From Planctomycetia bacterium (lineage in GTDB: Bacteria > Planctomycetota > Phycisphaerae > Phycisphaerales > UBA1924): a stretch of DNA of 5,373 nt. The notes under the pieces are model-generated. The model was not told the origin of the DNA, searched no databases, and saw nothing but the letters and a program-made list of their open reading frames with translations. Made by a program: the position numbers and the translations under genes. The stretch covers positions 1 to 5,373 of the forward strand of contig SXOY01000257.1 of assembly GCA_005776545.1 (NCBI GenBank). Reading direction: 5' to 3'. How positions within the stretch are numbered: the stretch's first letter is position 1; each line of letters opens with the position of its first letter. Shown in pieces: positions 1-5,373 of this stretch.

Positions 1-578
1 TCCAGCACCTTGCCCACCTGGAAATCCACAATCTCATCGATGCTCTCCGGTAACAGATAGAACCCCGGATTGGTCGGACAGATGATCGCGCCAGCCAGCG
101 TCAGCGTTTCATAGTTGCGAATATCCACCAAGTTCAGCGGCGTCTCCCGATGGCACACAATCAACATCCGCCGCTCTTTCAGCGTCACCATCGCCGCCCG
201 CGTCAATAAATTGCTCCCCGACCCGGTCGCTATCGCGCCCCGACTCGTCGATGAGCATGGCAGGATCACCATGCCATCATGCAGGAAGCTGCCGCTGGCG
301 ATCACTGCGCCTACATCTTTATGCGGGTGGAGGACCAGTTGGCTGCGGTAGTCGTCCGCGTGAAGCGTCGGAACCAGCGACTCCAAACTCACATCCCTAA
401 TCCCCGACTCATCAAACAACAGCCGTTTTCCATAGTCACTGACCACCAGATGCACTTCGGCTCCGGTCAACAACAGTTGTTCCAGGAGCCGCTGTGCATA
501 CCACGCTCCCGATGCCCCGGTGATGCCGAGTACAAATCTCTTTGGCCGAAGTTTGGGAGGAGGAGGTTGGATTTGCAT
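1..578 (-). CDS. ubiX: UbiX-family flavin prenyltransferase (3' end cut by window edge)
   Basis: Predicted to join dimethylallyl phosphate to reduced FMN, giving the prenylated flavin cofactor used by UbiD-type decarboxylases in quinone or aromatic-acid metabolism; a cytosolic flavoprotein. I translated the minus strand from the ATG at 578-576 and get 192 residues open to the window edge. Family marks in order: the phosphate-binding loop GITGASG (18-24), VILPCSS (104-110), NLLTRAAMVTLKERR (123-137), the HRETPL motif (143-148) and PGFYLLPESIDEIVD (171-185). Arg127, Lys134, Arg144, Glu145 and Tyr174 line up with active-site residues described for bacterial UbiX. Family members are about 190-210 residues long, so only a short tail should be missing. 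A GGAG lies 12 nt upstream of the start, and I found no nearer in-frame ATG. The four-proline stretch at 5-8 is unusual but precedes the fold. Its usual UbiD partner is not in view, so the pathway (ubiquinone, futalosine menaquinone or other) cannot be told. Confidence 0.93.
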   Translation of the reverse strand, partial: MQIQPPPPKLRPKRFVLGITGASGAWYAQRLLEQLLLTGAEVHLVVSDYGKRLLFDESGIRDVSLESLVPTLHADDYRSQLVLHPHKDVGAVIASGSFLHDGMVILPCSSTSRGAIATGSGSNLLTRAAMVTLKERRMLIVCHRETPLNLVDIRNYETLTLAGAIICPTNPGFYLLPESIDEIVDFQVGKVL

Positions 579-706
579 ATTCAGATCGACTCCAAAAGTC
601 TGGGCGAAAACACTAGGGAACCGCGACCGATCGCCGATAGTGCCACATACGTTGTTTTTTCAGGGTGCATGGAATGTGCCCACGGTACTGAATCTGGAGG
701 ATTCAC
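579..706. other. Divergent intergenic region between ubiX and the lipoprotein gene
   Basis: These 128 bases must carry the start signals for both flanking genes, which are transcribed away from each other. The only clear element is the GGAGG ribosome binding site of the lipoprotein gene at 696-700, 6 nt before its ATG. A T-rich run (TTGTTTTTTC, 652-661) could be part of a -35 region for the rightward gene, but no good -10 box lies at the right distance. An ACCGATCG at 626-633 shares 8 bases with the repeats near hipB but lacks the rest of that motif. I see no RNA gene or hairpin worth naming. Confidence 0.5.
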
Positions 707-1351
707 ATGTCTGGTGTTCGTTTTGCTTCCGTCTTCGCGGGTCTCGCCGCGAGTGTTCTGTGTCTCTCGGCTTGCTCAACCGGTTATCACACTTCGCCCG
801 ACATCGCCAGCGCCAAGGGCAATGTTCGCGATCCCAATGTCTATTCCCAGACTCAAGCCGTTGTGCGCTCTCTTGAATGGGTCATCAACAAGTACCCCAT
901 CGAGACCCCGCGCTCAATCACCCGCAACGACACCGAGTCCGGCGGCAAGCCCTCTAGCAGCGGCACCATCGCCATCAACCTTGTCGAAGGCACCTCACAG
1001 GAAACCTACGACAAGGTGTGCAAGGAGCTCTCCAGTCGCCTTGGTGTCGAAGCTGTTCCCGTCACCCAAGAAATTGCAGCTGCTCATACCATGCCGATCT
1101 ACCACGTCGGGCGAATCTGGATCCGCCAGCAGAATGCCAAGATCGATGTTTTCCGTCCTATGTACGATCTGCCGCGGCACAACGATGGATCTTCAGTCTT
1201 CCAGTGCATCACCGTCAACCTCCGCGGCTGGCTTGAACCCTGGGCCATCGATGGAACCCAGTCCCGTAACCCAGGCACCATAGACGTTCCCGCAATCAAC
1301 GCCTACGGAACACCAACCGCCGCCAATCAGCAGCTCAGTATTTACGATTGA
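707..1351 (+). CDS. Predicted lipoprotein of unknown function
   Basis: A 214-residue protein that I do not recognise. The N-terminus has one basic residue (Arg5), a hydrophobic stretch (about 6-22) and a lipobox LSAC with the modified Cys at 23, followed by STG. This is a typical type II signal peptide, so the mature protein should be lipid-anchored facing the periplasm. The rest appears globular and soluble. It has a helix-like segment around 46-60 (AVVRSLEWVINKYP), a polar Ser/Gly-rich link (about 73-84), and then alternating strand and helix patterns, such as TIAINLVEG followed by ETYDKVCKELSSRLG. Two more cysteines lie in KVCKEL and VFQCITV and could form a disulphide. The start is well supported by GGAGG six bases upstream. 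The C-ending codons and intact frame look like a real gene. Its stop lies 8 bp from the stop of the convergent propeller gene. No catalytic motif is visible. A lineage-restricted envelope protein is the fairest description. Confidence 0.85.
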   Translation: MSGVRFASVFAGLAASVLCLSACSTGYHTSPDIASAKGNVRDPNVYSQTQAVVRSLEWVINKYPIETPRSITRNDTESGGKPSSSGTIAINLVEGTSQETYDKVCKELSSRLGVEAVPVTQEIAAAHTMPIYHVGRIWIRQQNAKIDVFRPMYDLPRHNDGSSVFQCITVNLRGWLEPWAIDGTQSRNPGTIDVPAINAYGTPTAANQQLSIYD

Positions 1352-1359
1352 TGTCGCGT

Positions 1360-3594
1360 TCAACACCCCGCACTGAACACATCTACAAAGTCGAGATAAT
1401 CGAAGAAGTCGAGTATGCCGTTTGCGTTGAAATCTGCGGCGGAATCTTCAGTAGCGAACGAGTCGACGAAGTCGAGGTAGTCGAAGAAATCGACGATGCC
1501 ATCGGAGTTGAAATCAGCGGGGCAGTAGAGCGGGGCGAACCAGATGGCGCGGCCCTGGGTTGCGATGACCATTCTGCCGCGGGATGGCTCAAGCAGCAAG
1601 TCGATTACTGGTGCGTTTGGCAATCCAGTTGTATATGGACTCCATGTCTGGCCATCATTGCGAGACATCCAGACACCTTGATCGGTGCCCACATAGATTC
1701 GCGCTTGCGGGTAGCGCTGATCGAGTTCAATGACTTGTGTTGGGACATCGGGCAAGTTTCCATCGAGCGTGGTCCAGGTTGCGCCAGCATCAGTTGAGCG
1801 GCGAACGTGCGGATGGCCGAATTGTGCACCTGCGAGATACACCGTCTGTGCATCGGTGGGGTCAACGAGCAATTCGCGCGTGGTACGCGGCCAGCCATCG
1901 GCATCGGTGAGTCGCAAAGTGAAGTTTGTGCCGCCATCGCTGCTGGAAAGGACGCGGCTGTCGCTGGTGGCAACGTAGACAAATTGGGTGTCGCTGGTTC
2001 CCATGGCCATTGCGCGGATGGCCCAGGGAGAACCAGTGGTGAGATCGCCGCTGAGAGCGGTGAAAGATGAACCATTATTTGTGGAGACGTGTACTCGATC
2101 GCTCGCGTAGAGCATGCGGCCAGGAATAACAGGGTCGAGCAGGTATGGCGGAAAGAAAGCGTGTCGGCCCGTGAGGCCGGTTGCACCTGCGCCGCCAAAA
2201 CTCGCGCCGCCGTTGGTTGATCGATTGAGATTGCCCAGACCCTGCGAGCAGGTGAACATGAGCGTTGGATCGAGTGGTTGGATTCGAGTCCAGCCGCCAT
2301 CGCCGCCGGTGAGGTGTCGCCATTGGAGCGAAGAGGATTCGCGCATGGCGGTTCCGTTGTCCTGCATGCCACCCATCAGGACAATGTCGCTGGCGGGAGA
2401 ACTTGAGATTCCAGCGTAGAACTGAATTGTGGTCAGACCGTTATTGAGCGGCGTAGCAGTCATGTTGGTCGCGCTGGGCGTGCGCCACACGCCACCGTCA
2501 GAACCCCACACAAAGCGGCCGGATGCATCAACATCCCAGCCGTGGAAATCGGGATGGCCAGTGTTGTGCGAAGTCCATGATGCGCCAGCATTCGTGGAGC
2601 GGCGAACGGTTACGCCTCCGAGTAGCACGATGTCCTGATTTGTGGGGTGAGCGACAACGAGGTTGTTGTAAAAACCCTGGCTGCTCATGTAGTTGTCAAC
2701 TGTGAGATTTGTCCACGTGTCGCCCTCATCATCGGATCTTGCAATGACATAGACCGCTCCGCCGCTTGCGCTTGAGCCACCAACTCCAAGCCCTGTGCTG
2801 ATCGTGCACATCGCCAGATAGATTCGTCCGGTAGCTGGGCAGACAGCGATTGAAATTCTGCCACCGTCGGTGGGAATTCCGGGGAGTCGTGCCCAGGAGT
2901 TGCCACCATCGCGGGTGCGATAGAAGCCGTTGTCGGTGTTTCCGTATGGAGCGCCGATGGTGGCGTACATGGTCAATGGGTTGCCGGGCTTGAATTCGAT
3001 ATCAGTTGCATCGACGGAAGGCAGTCCGTTGAGAAGTTGTGTCCAAGTTGCGCCTTGATCATTCGAGCGAAACACGCCGCGTGGACCGCCAGCCTGTGGA
3101 TGTCCTTTTGCTCCCAGCCGTTGTGGACCGCCACCGGTTGCAGTTGTGGCGGCGTAGATCGTATTGAAATTGGCGGGGTTGACCAAGATGCGAGAAAAGC
3201 AGCGACCGGAAAACGTGGAAGCGCCAAGCACGGTCCAGGTGTCGCCCCCGTCGAACGAGCGATAGAGACCAAGCCCGTAGCGCGAGTGGTTTGCGAAATT
3301 GGCTTCGCCACTTCCTGCGTAGAGAGCGCTGGGCGCACCGGGCGGATTCATTGCGAGCGCGCCGATGGCGGTTGAGGGCATGGCATCGGTGAGCGATGTC
3401 CAGCTTGTGCCGCCGTTTGTGGTTCGCCACACGCCGCCATCAGCAGCGCCGATCCAGTAGAGGTTTGGATCGGTAGGCGAACACAGAACCGCGGCGACGC
3501 GACCAGATGATCCGCCAAAGAAATCGGTGGGGCCGGGACCGACGTTATCGGGTGCCTGTGTGAGCAAGAGCGGGATGAGTGCGATTGGAAGCAT
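1360..3594 (-). CDS. Secreted Asp-box (BNR/sortilin-like) beta-propeller protein with C-terminal GC-type dockerin-like domain
   Basis: A 744-residue exported protein. Residues 1-14 (MLPIALIPLLLTQA) form a short hydrophobic export signal without any Lys or Arg. Residues about 20-688 carry eleven Asp-box-like motifs (S/T-x-D/N-x-G-x-T/S-W/F) ending near 65, 120, 184, 234, 294, 340, 466, 511, 558, 607 and 651, spaced as in propeller blades. Two consecutive seven-bladed propellers, as in GH74 xyloglucanases, sortilin/VPS10 or YCF48-like proteins, would fit this length. I cannot identify catalytic residues, so enzyme activity is not claimed. Residues 691-744 are a separate tail: Cys691, then DFNSDGIVDFFDYLDFVD and DFNANGILDFFDYLDFVD 27 residues apart, ending Ala-Gly-Cys. 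It resembles paired EF-hand-like dockerin repeats known from planctomycete secreted proteins and may serve in surface retention. The start is fixed by an in-frame TAG at 3618-3616, no other ATG between, and an AGGGAA ribosome binding site at 3607-3602. It lies downstream of hipA on the same strand and converges with the lipoprotein gene. Confidence 0.9.
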   Translation of the reverse strand: MLPIALIPLLLTQAPDNVGPGPTDFFGGSSGRVAAVLCSPTDPNLYWIGAADGGVWRTTNGGTSWTSLTDAMPSTAIGALAMNPPGAPSALYAGSGEANFANHSRYGLGLYRSFDGGDTWTVLGASTFSGRCFSRILVNPANFNTIYAATTATGGGPQRLGAKGHPQAGGPRGVFRSNDQGATWTQLLNGLPSVDATDIEFKPGNPLTMYATIGAPYGNTDNGFYRTRDGGNSWARLPGIPTDGGRISIAVCPATGRIYLAMCTISTGLGVGGSSASGGAVYVIARSDDEGDTWTNLTVDNYMSSQGFYNNLVVAHPTNQDIVLLGGVTVRRSTNAGASWTSHNTGHPDFHGWDVDASGRFVWGSDGGVWRTPSATNMTATPLNNGLTTIQFYAGISSSPASDIVLMGGMQDNGTAMRESSSLQWRHLTGGDGGWTRIQPLDPTLMFTCSQGLGNLNRSTNGGASFGGAGATGLTGRHAFFPPYLLDPVIPGRMLYASDRVHVSTNNGSSFTALSGDLTTGSPWAIRAMAMGTSDTQFVYVATSDSRVLSSSDGGTNFTLRLTDADGWPRTTRELLVDPTDAQTVYLAGAQFGHPHVRRSTDAGATWTTLDGNLPDVPTQVIELDQRYPQARIYVGTDQGVWMSRNDGQTWSPYTTGLPNAPVIDLLLEPSRGRMVIATQGRAIWFAPLYCPADFNSDGIVDFFDYLDFVDSFATEDSAADFNANGILDFFDYLDFVDVFSAGC
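1385..1521 (-). repeat. Imperfect direct DNA repeat encoding the two dockerin-like units
   Basis: Bases 1385-1440 and 1466-1521 align without gaps at an offset of 81 bp, which is exactly 27 codons. I count 44 of 56 identical positions. Many differences are silent or conservative, so both copies encode DFNxxGIxDFFDYLDFVD. This is an internal duplication within the propeller protein gene, kept in frame and under protein-level constraint, not a mobile or regulatory repeat. Confidence 0.85.
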
Positions 3595-3729
3595 GATGAG
3601 ATTCCCTGCGGCGGACTAATCCAAAGTTGGCCCGATGGAAATGGAGAATACCAGAAAGCGGAGGAGGAGAGAAGTGTTAAATTGCACGAAATTAAGTTTG
3701 TTTCTGGTTGTTCAGGGGCTTGGGTGCAG
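3595..3729. other. Intergenic gap between hipA and the propeller gene
   Basis: These 135 bases contain the ribosome binding site AGGGAA (3607-3602, minus) for the propeller gene. A weak extended -10 candidate is TGGTATTCT, read on the minus strand, with the hexamer at 3650-3645. No good -35 box lies upstream of it; that stretch is pyrimidine-rich (CTTCTCTCCTCCTCC). I find no stable GC-rich hairpin followed by T residues, so a rho-independent terminator after hipA is not supported and read-through into the propeller gene is possible. No gene or RNA is evident. Confidence 0.4.
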
Positions 3730-4992
3730 TCAAGATGGGGCGGCCTTGAATTTATCGATAACGCGCGTGCAGTTGTTTGTGATGATTTGGGCTACTTCGC
3801 TTGCCGCGGGAATGTGTGGCGCGAGCTTTGGGAGTTCAACCAGTATCTTATCTGCCAGTTCTGGCACGCGCTGCCTGACCAGAGGTTTGGAGAGGTTGGA
3901 CTCTTGAGCCAATTGTTCGAAGTGTTTGACTGTGATTTTGGACGACTCATACTCGCCGCCGATTTTCATGGCCATTTTGGACGAGAGTTGTGGGTAATAG
4001 CTGGTACAGAGCAGGTCATAGAGCGGGGCAAACTGAATTCGCTTGCCTGAATAGAGCAACGAAAAGTTCTTGCCGTGCGCATCATGATTGCCAATCAGGA
4101 AATTGAAAATGACAGCATCGAGAAGGGCCATCAAATCAACTGCGGGAGTTGTTGATACTTCGCGAAGCAGGTCGAAACACTGTTTGAGCGTTGGCCCGCC
4201 CTCTGCCTGATACTTGTTCTCTGGCACAATGCCCAGTGCTTGACAGAAATCTTCCTGGTGTTTGCGATGAAGTGCGAGGCCCTCAGTGGTATCGGGTGAA
4301 GGAGATTCGGTTGTGCGGTCGTATCGCGTCACGATTAAGTAGTCAATGTCTTCTGCTTTACCAGTCTGCGCGAGTGCCGCCTCCAGGCCGATAGATCGGG
4401 CCAGTTGCATGCAAAGTGCTTCGTTAAAGACGATATTCTGAAAGTGCTGAATCGCCGGTTTGAGAATATGAGTGCTCATTGCTCCATCGAGCGGCATGGA
4501 AATCTGTGTTCCTGAAGCATGGACGGCGATCTTGTCCTGCGCTCCTGCCAGCGAAAGGCGCACTTCTGCATCGCCGGCTAAGAGCGGCCGCTTCGGCAAC
4601 TCTCTGAGAATGTCCGCCAGCTCTTTGCCGCTGAGGGCGCGATATTTGGCTCTGCCGCCAGGTAGTTCAGTACCCGCCGGAACGAACGTCACTGCGCCCG
4701 CGCATTCGCCACCGATCCGTTCCAGCATCGCGTAGTCGTTTCGCGCGCTGATGCCCAGGTTCTTCGCGACCAGTTCGCGTTTGTTTTGCTCCGGCAGAAT
4801 GCCAGCGAAAAATCCTCGACATTCGTTTTTGTTAGAATGTGTGCGAGTCAGGGGCAACGAGTGTGACAATGGCACTGCCGCTGGGTCGCTCTTCCAGGAA
4901 TCGAGGTAATCGAACAGCATCTGTCCGTGCTCATCCTGAATGAGTGTTCCGACGAGGTGGTGGTGCAGGTAGACATCGAGTTCACGTTTCAT
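3730..4992 (-). CDS. hipA: HipA-family serine/threonine kinase toxin
   Basis: The toxin of a type II HipBA module. Relatives phosphorylate cytosolic targets (glutamyl-tRNA synthetase for E. coli HipA), halting translation and promoting dormancy; the target here cannot be read from sequence. The 420 residues are close to the 440 of E. coli HipA, and both halves are present: the N-terminal subdomain (about 4-105, with ECRGFFAGILPEQ at 57-69) and the kinase core (about 140-375). Visible key sites are LSLAGAQDK (146-154), the flexible loop with Ser147 matching the autophosphorylated Ser150 of E. coli; THILKP (174-179) with the ATP-binding Lys178; NHDAHGKNF (302-310) with catalytic Asp304 and Asn309; and APLYDLL (322-328) with metal-binding Asp326. 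Nothing is missing, so an active kinase is expected. Its ATG overlaps the hipB stop as ATGA, and AGGTGA (5002-4997) is the ribosome binding site inside hipB, implying coupled translation. Control should come from the operator array upstream of hipB. Confidence 0.95.
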   Translation of the reverse strand: MKRELDVYLHHHLVGTLIQDEHGQMLFDYLDSWKSDPAAVPLSHSLPLTRTHSNKNECRGFFAGILPEQNKRELVAKNLGISARNDYAMLERIGGECAGAVTFVPAGTELPGGRAKYRALSGKELADILRELPKRPLLAGDAEVRLSLAGAQDKIAVHASGTQISMPLDGAMSTHILKPAIQHFQNIVFNEALCMQLARSIGLEAALAQTGKAEDIDYLIVTRYDRTTESPSPDTTEGLALHRKHQEDFCQALGIVPENKYQAEGGPTLKQCFDLLREVSTTPAVDLMALLDAVIFNFLIGNHDAHGKNFSLLYSGKRIQFAPLYDLLCTSYYPQLSSKMAMKIGGEYESSKITVKHFEQLAQESNLSKPLVRQRVPELADKILVELPKLAPHIPAASEVAQIITNNCTRVIDKFKAAPS

Positions 4993-5225
4993 GGCTTCAC
5001 CTGCTGACCGAAGCGCTCGGTCGGTTGATCAAGTTCGATCGTGATGCCAAGAGTCTGCAGAACTGTCAAGGCCTTACCAATATGACAGGTTGGCTTGCCT
5101 TTTTCGAGATCGATAATGAACCGCAGTCCTGTGCCTGAAGTCAGCGCTAGATCTCGCTGGGTTATGCCTTGGACCTTGCGGATCCGTTTGACATACTGGC
5201 CGATTTTCTCAGGGGTTTGTTTCAT
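4989..5225 (-). CDS. hipB: HipB-like XRE-family antitoxin and autorepressor
   Basis: A 78-residue DNA-binding antitoxin from the ATG at 5225-5223. The Cro/C1 helix-turn-helix runs from about 8 to 62: IGQYVKRIRK (helix 1), GITQRDLALTSG (20-31, helix 2 and turn), LRFIIDLEKGKPT (34-46, recognition helix and the LE-GK signature), then HIGKALTVLQTLGITIEL (48-65). This pattern is characteristic of the HipB-coupled XRE subfamily. HipB proteins dimerise, hold HipA in an inactive complex and repress the shared promoter. The short C-terminal tail (66-78) may be the flexible degradable end seen in such antitoxins; that is inference. A longer reading from TTG at 5240 would add five residues, but it overlaps the first operator copy and would leave only about 9 nt of leader from the predicted promoter. 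I therefore prefer the ATG, with a weak GTGAG seven bases or so upstream. The stop overlaps the hipA start by 4 bp. Confidence 0.92.
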   Translation of the reverse strand: MKQTPEKIGQYVKRIRKVQGITQRDLALTSGTGLRFIIDLEKGKPTCHIGKALTVLQTLGITIELDQPTERFGQQVKP

Positions 5226-5240
5226 TCGAAGCTCACTCAA

Positions 5241-5258
5241 TGTTACCGATCGGGAATA
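5241..5258. promoter_or_regulatory. Operator-like repeat copy 1 (hipB-proximal)
   Basis: First of three identical 18-bp copies of TGTTACCGATCGGGAATA. The core TTACCGATCGGGAA is a 14-bp inverted repeat centred on GATC (between 5249 and 5250) with one mismatched pair (A5245/G5254), as expected for a dimeric helix-turn-helix repressor. It covers the predicted start point and touches the -10 box of the hipBA promoter. HipB is the likely binder by position and by analogy to E. coli, where HipB binds several palindromic operators upstream of hipBA. Confidence 0.75.
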
Positions 5259-5284
5259 TTAATGCTGCACACGAAGGGAATCAA
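5256..5284 (-). promoter_or_regulatory. Predicted sigma-70 promoter of the hipBA operon
   Basis: Read on the minus strand, a TTGATT -35 box (5284-5279) is separated by exactly 17 bp from a TAATAT -10 box (5261-5256). Each hexamer matches the consensus at four of six positions. Transcription would begin near 5249, about 24 nt before the hipB ATG. The -10 box overlaps the edge of the first operator copy (5241-5258) and the start point falls inside it, so a bound repressor would block polymerase. Predicted by eye only. Confidence 0.6.
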
Positions 5285-5290
5285 GAAGAA

Positions 5291-5308
5291 TGTTACCGAT
5301 CGGGAATA
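5291..5308. promoter_or_regulatory. Operator-like repeat copy 2
   Basis: An exact second copy of the 18-bp near-palindrome, 50 bp from copy 1, just upstream of the predicted -35 box (5279-5284). All 18 bases plus the preceding A are identical to copy 1, while the intervening sequence is unrelated. This points to selection on the 18-19 bp unit. A dimer here together with one on copy 1 would bracket the promoter. Confidence 0.75.
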
Positions 5309-5339
5309 ATTGTGCCTTGTTGCAGCGATAACGCCGAAA

Positions 5340-5357
5340 TGTTACCGATCGGGAATA
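5340..5357. promoter_or_regulatory. Operator-like repeat copy 3
   Basis: A third exact copy of the 18-bp unit, 49 bp from copy 2, again preceded by A and followed by A/T-rich sequence. It is about 110 bp upstream of the hipB start, so it is too far to block polymerase directly. It may support cooperative binding, looping, or control of a divergent gene beyond the window. Only 16 bases remain after it, so further copies cannot be excluded. Confidence 0.72.
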
Positions 5358-5373
5358 AAATGGGCTAGACCAA

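Noticed and set aside
626..633. ACCGATCG in the ubiX/lipoprotein gap as a fourth copy of the hipB operator
   Set aside because: Only 8 bases match and the flanking TT and GGGAATA are absent; short GATC-centred palindromes of this kind also occur elsewhere in the window, so chance is enough.
279..1283. Long plus-strand open frame of 334 codons
   Set aside because: It runs antisense to ubiX and then out of frame through the lipoprotein gene. Its translation is low-complexity Ser/Pro/Arg-rich with no motif, and both true genes have clear family or signal features.
1348..1797. Plus-strand open frame with acidic repeats (KVEIIEEVEY and EVEVVEEIDD)
   Set aside because: The apparent repeats are the antisense reading of the two dockerin-like units in the propeller gene; there is no independent ribosome binding site or family match.
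1605..2372. Minus-strand open frame of 255 codons in another frame of the propeller gene
   Set aside because: It lies wholly within the propeller gene, whose frame shows regular Asp-box motifs throughout; this one shows none and is a shadow.
3682..4050. Plus-strand open frame of 122 codons antisense to the end of hipA
   Set aside because: It overlaps the conserved C-terminal half of hipA on the opposite strand and has no recognisable domain.
5241..5357. CRISPR array (three repeats with 31-32 bp unique spacers)
   Set aside because: Spacer lengths are CRISPR-like, but the repeat is only 18-19 bp, shorter than typical CRISPR repeats, and the first copy abuts hipB and overlaps its predicted promoter. 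An operator array explains it better; only sequence to the right could revive the idea.

Overview
The window looks like chromosome of a planctomycete, most likely of the Phycisphaerae lineage. The main reason is the 744-residue secreted protein at 1360-3594 (minus strand). It ends in a Cys-bounded tandem DFNxDG...FFDYLDFVD repeat finishing in Gly-Cys, a C-terminal domain I recognise as the 'GC-type dockerin' tail common on secreted proteins of that group. This is family recognition, not a database result. The remaining genes are compatible with that assignment but do not prove it.

Layout. (1) 1-578, minus: a UbiX-type flavin prenyltransferase, cut by the left window edge shortly before its expected C-terminus. 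(2) 579-706: a divergent intergenic region with no convincing promoter. (3) 707-1351, plus: a 214-residue predicted lipoprotein of unknown function. (4) 1360-3594, minus: a large secreted Asp-box (BNR/sortilin-like) beta-propeller protein with the dockerin-like tail. It converges on the lipoprotein gene with only 8 bp between stop codons. (5) 3595-3729: an intergenic gap holding the propeller gene's ribosome binding site and at best a weak promoter. (6) 3730-5225, minus: a complete hipB-hipA toxin-antitoxin operon with an ATGA stop/start overlap. (7) 5226-5373: the hipBA control region, with three copies of an 18-bp near-palindromic repeat at 50- and 49-bp intervals and a plausible sigma-70 promoter whose -10 box lies on the first copy.

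How the parts work together. hipB, hipA and the repeat array form one self-consistent autoregulated module. HipB, the XRE-type antitoxin, is predicted to bind the palindromes and silence its own promoter, and HipA, the kinase toxin, is made from the same mRNA by coupled translation. The propeller gene lies downstream of hipA on the same strand, 135 bp away, with its own strong ribosome binding site; I see no terminator between them. UbiX, the lipoprotein and the propeller protein show no evident functional link. The most informative structure not explained by a gene is the three-copy operator-like array at the right edge, which may continue beyond the window.
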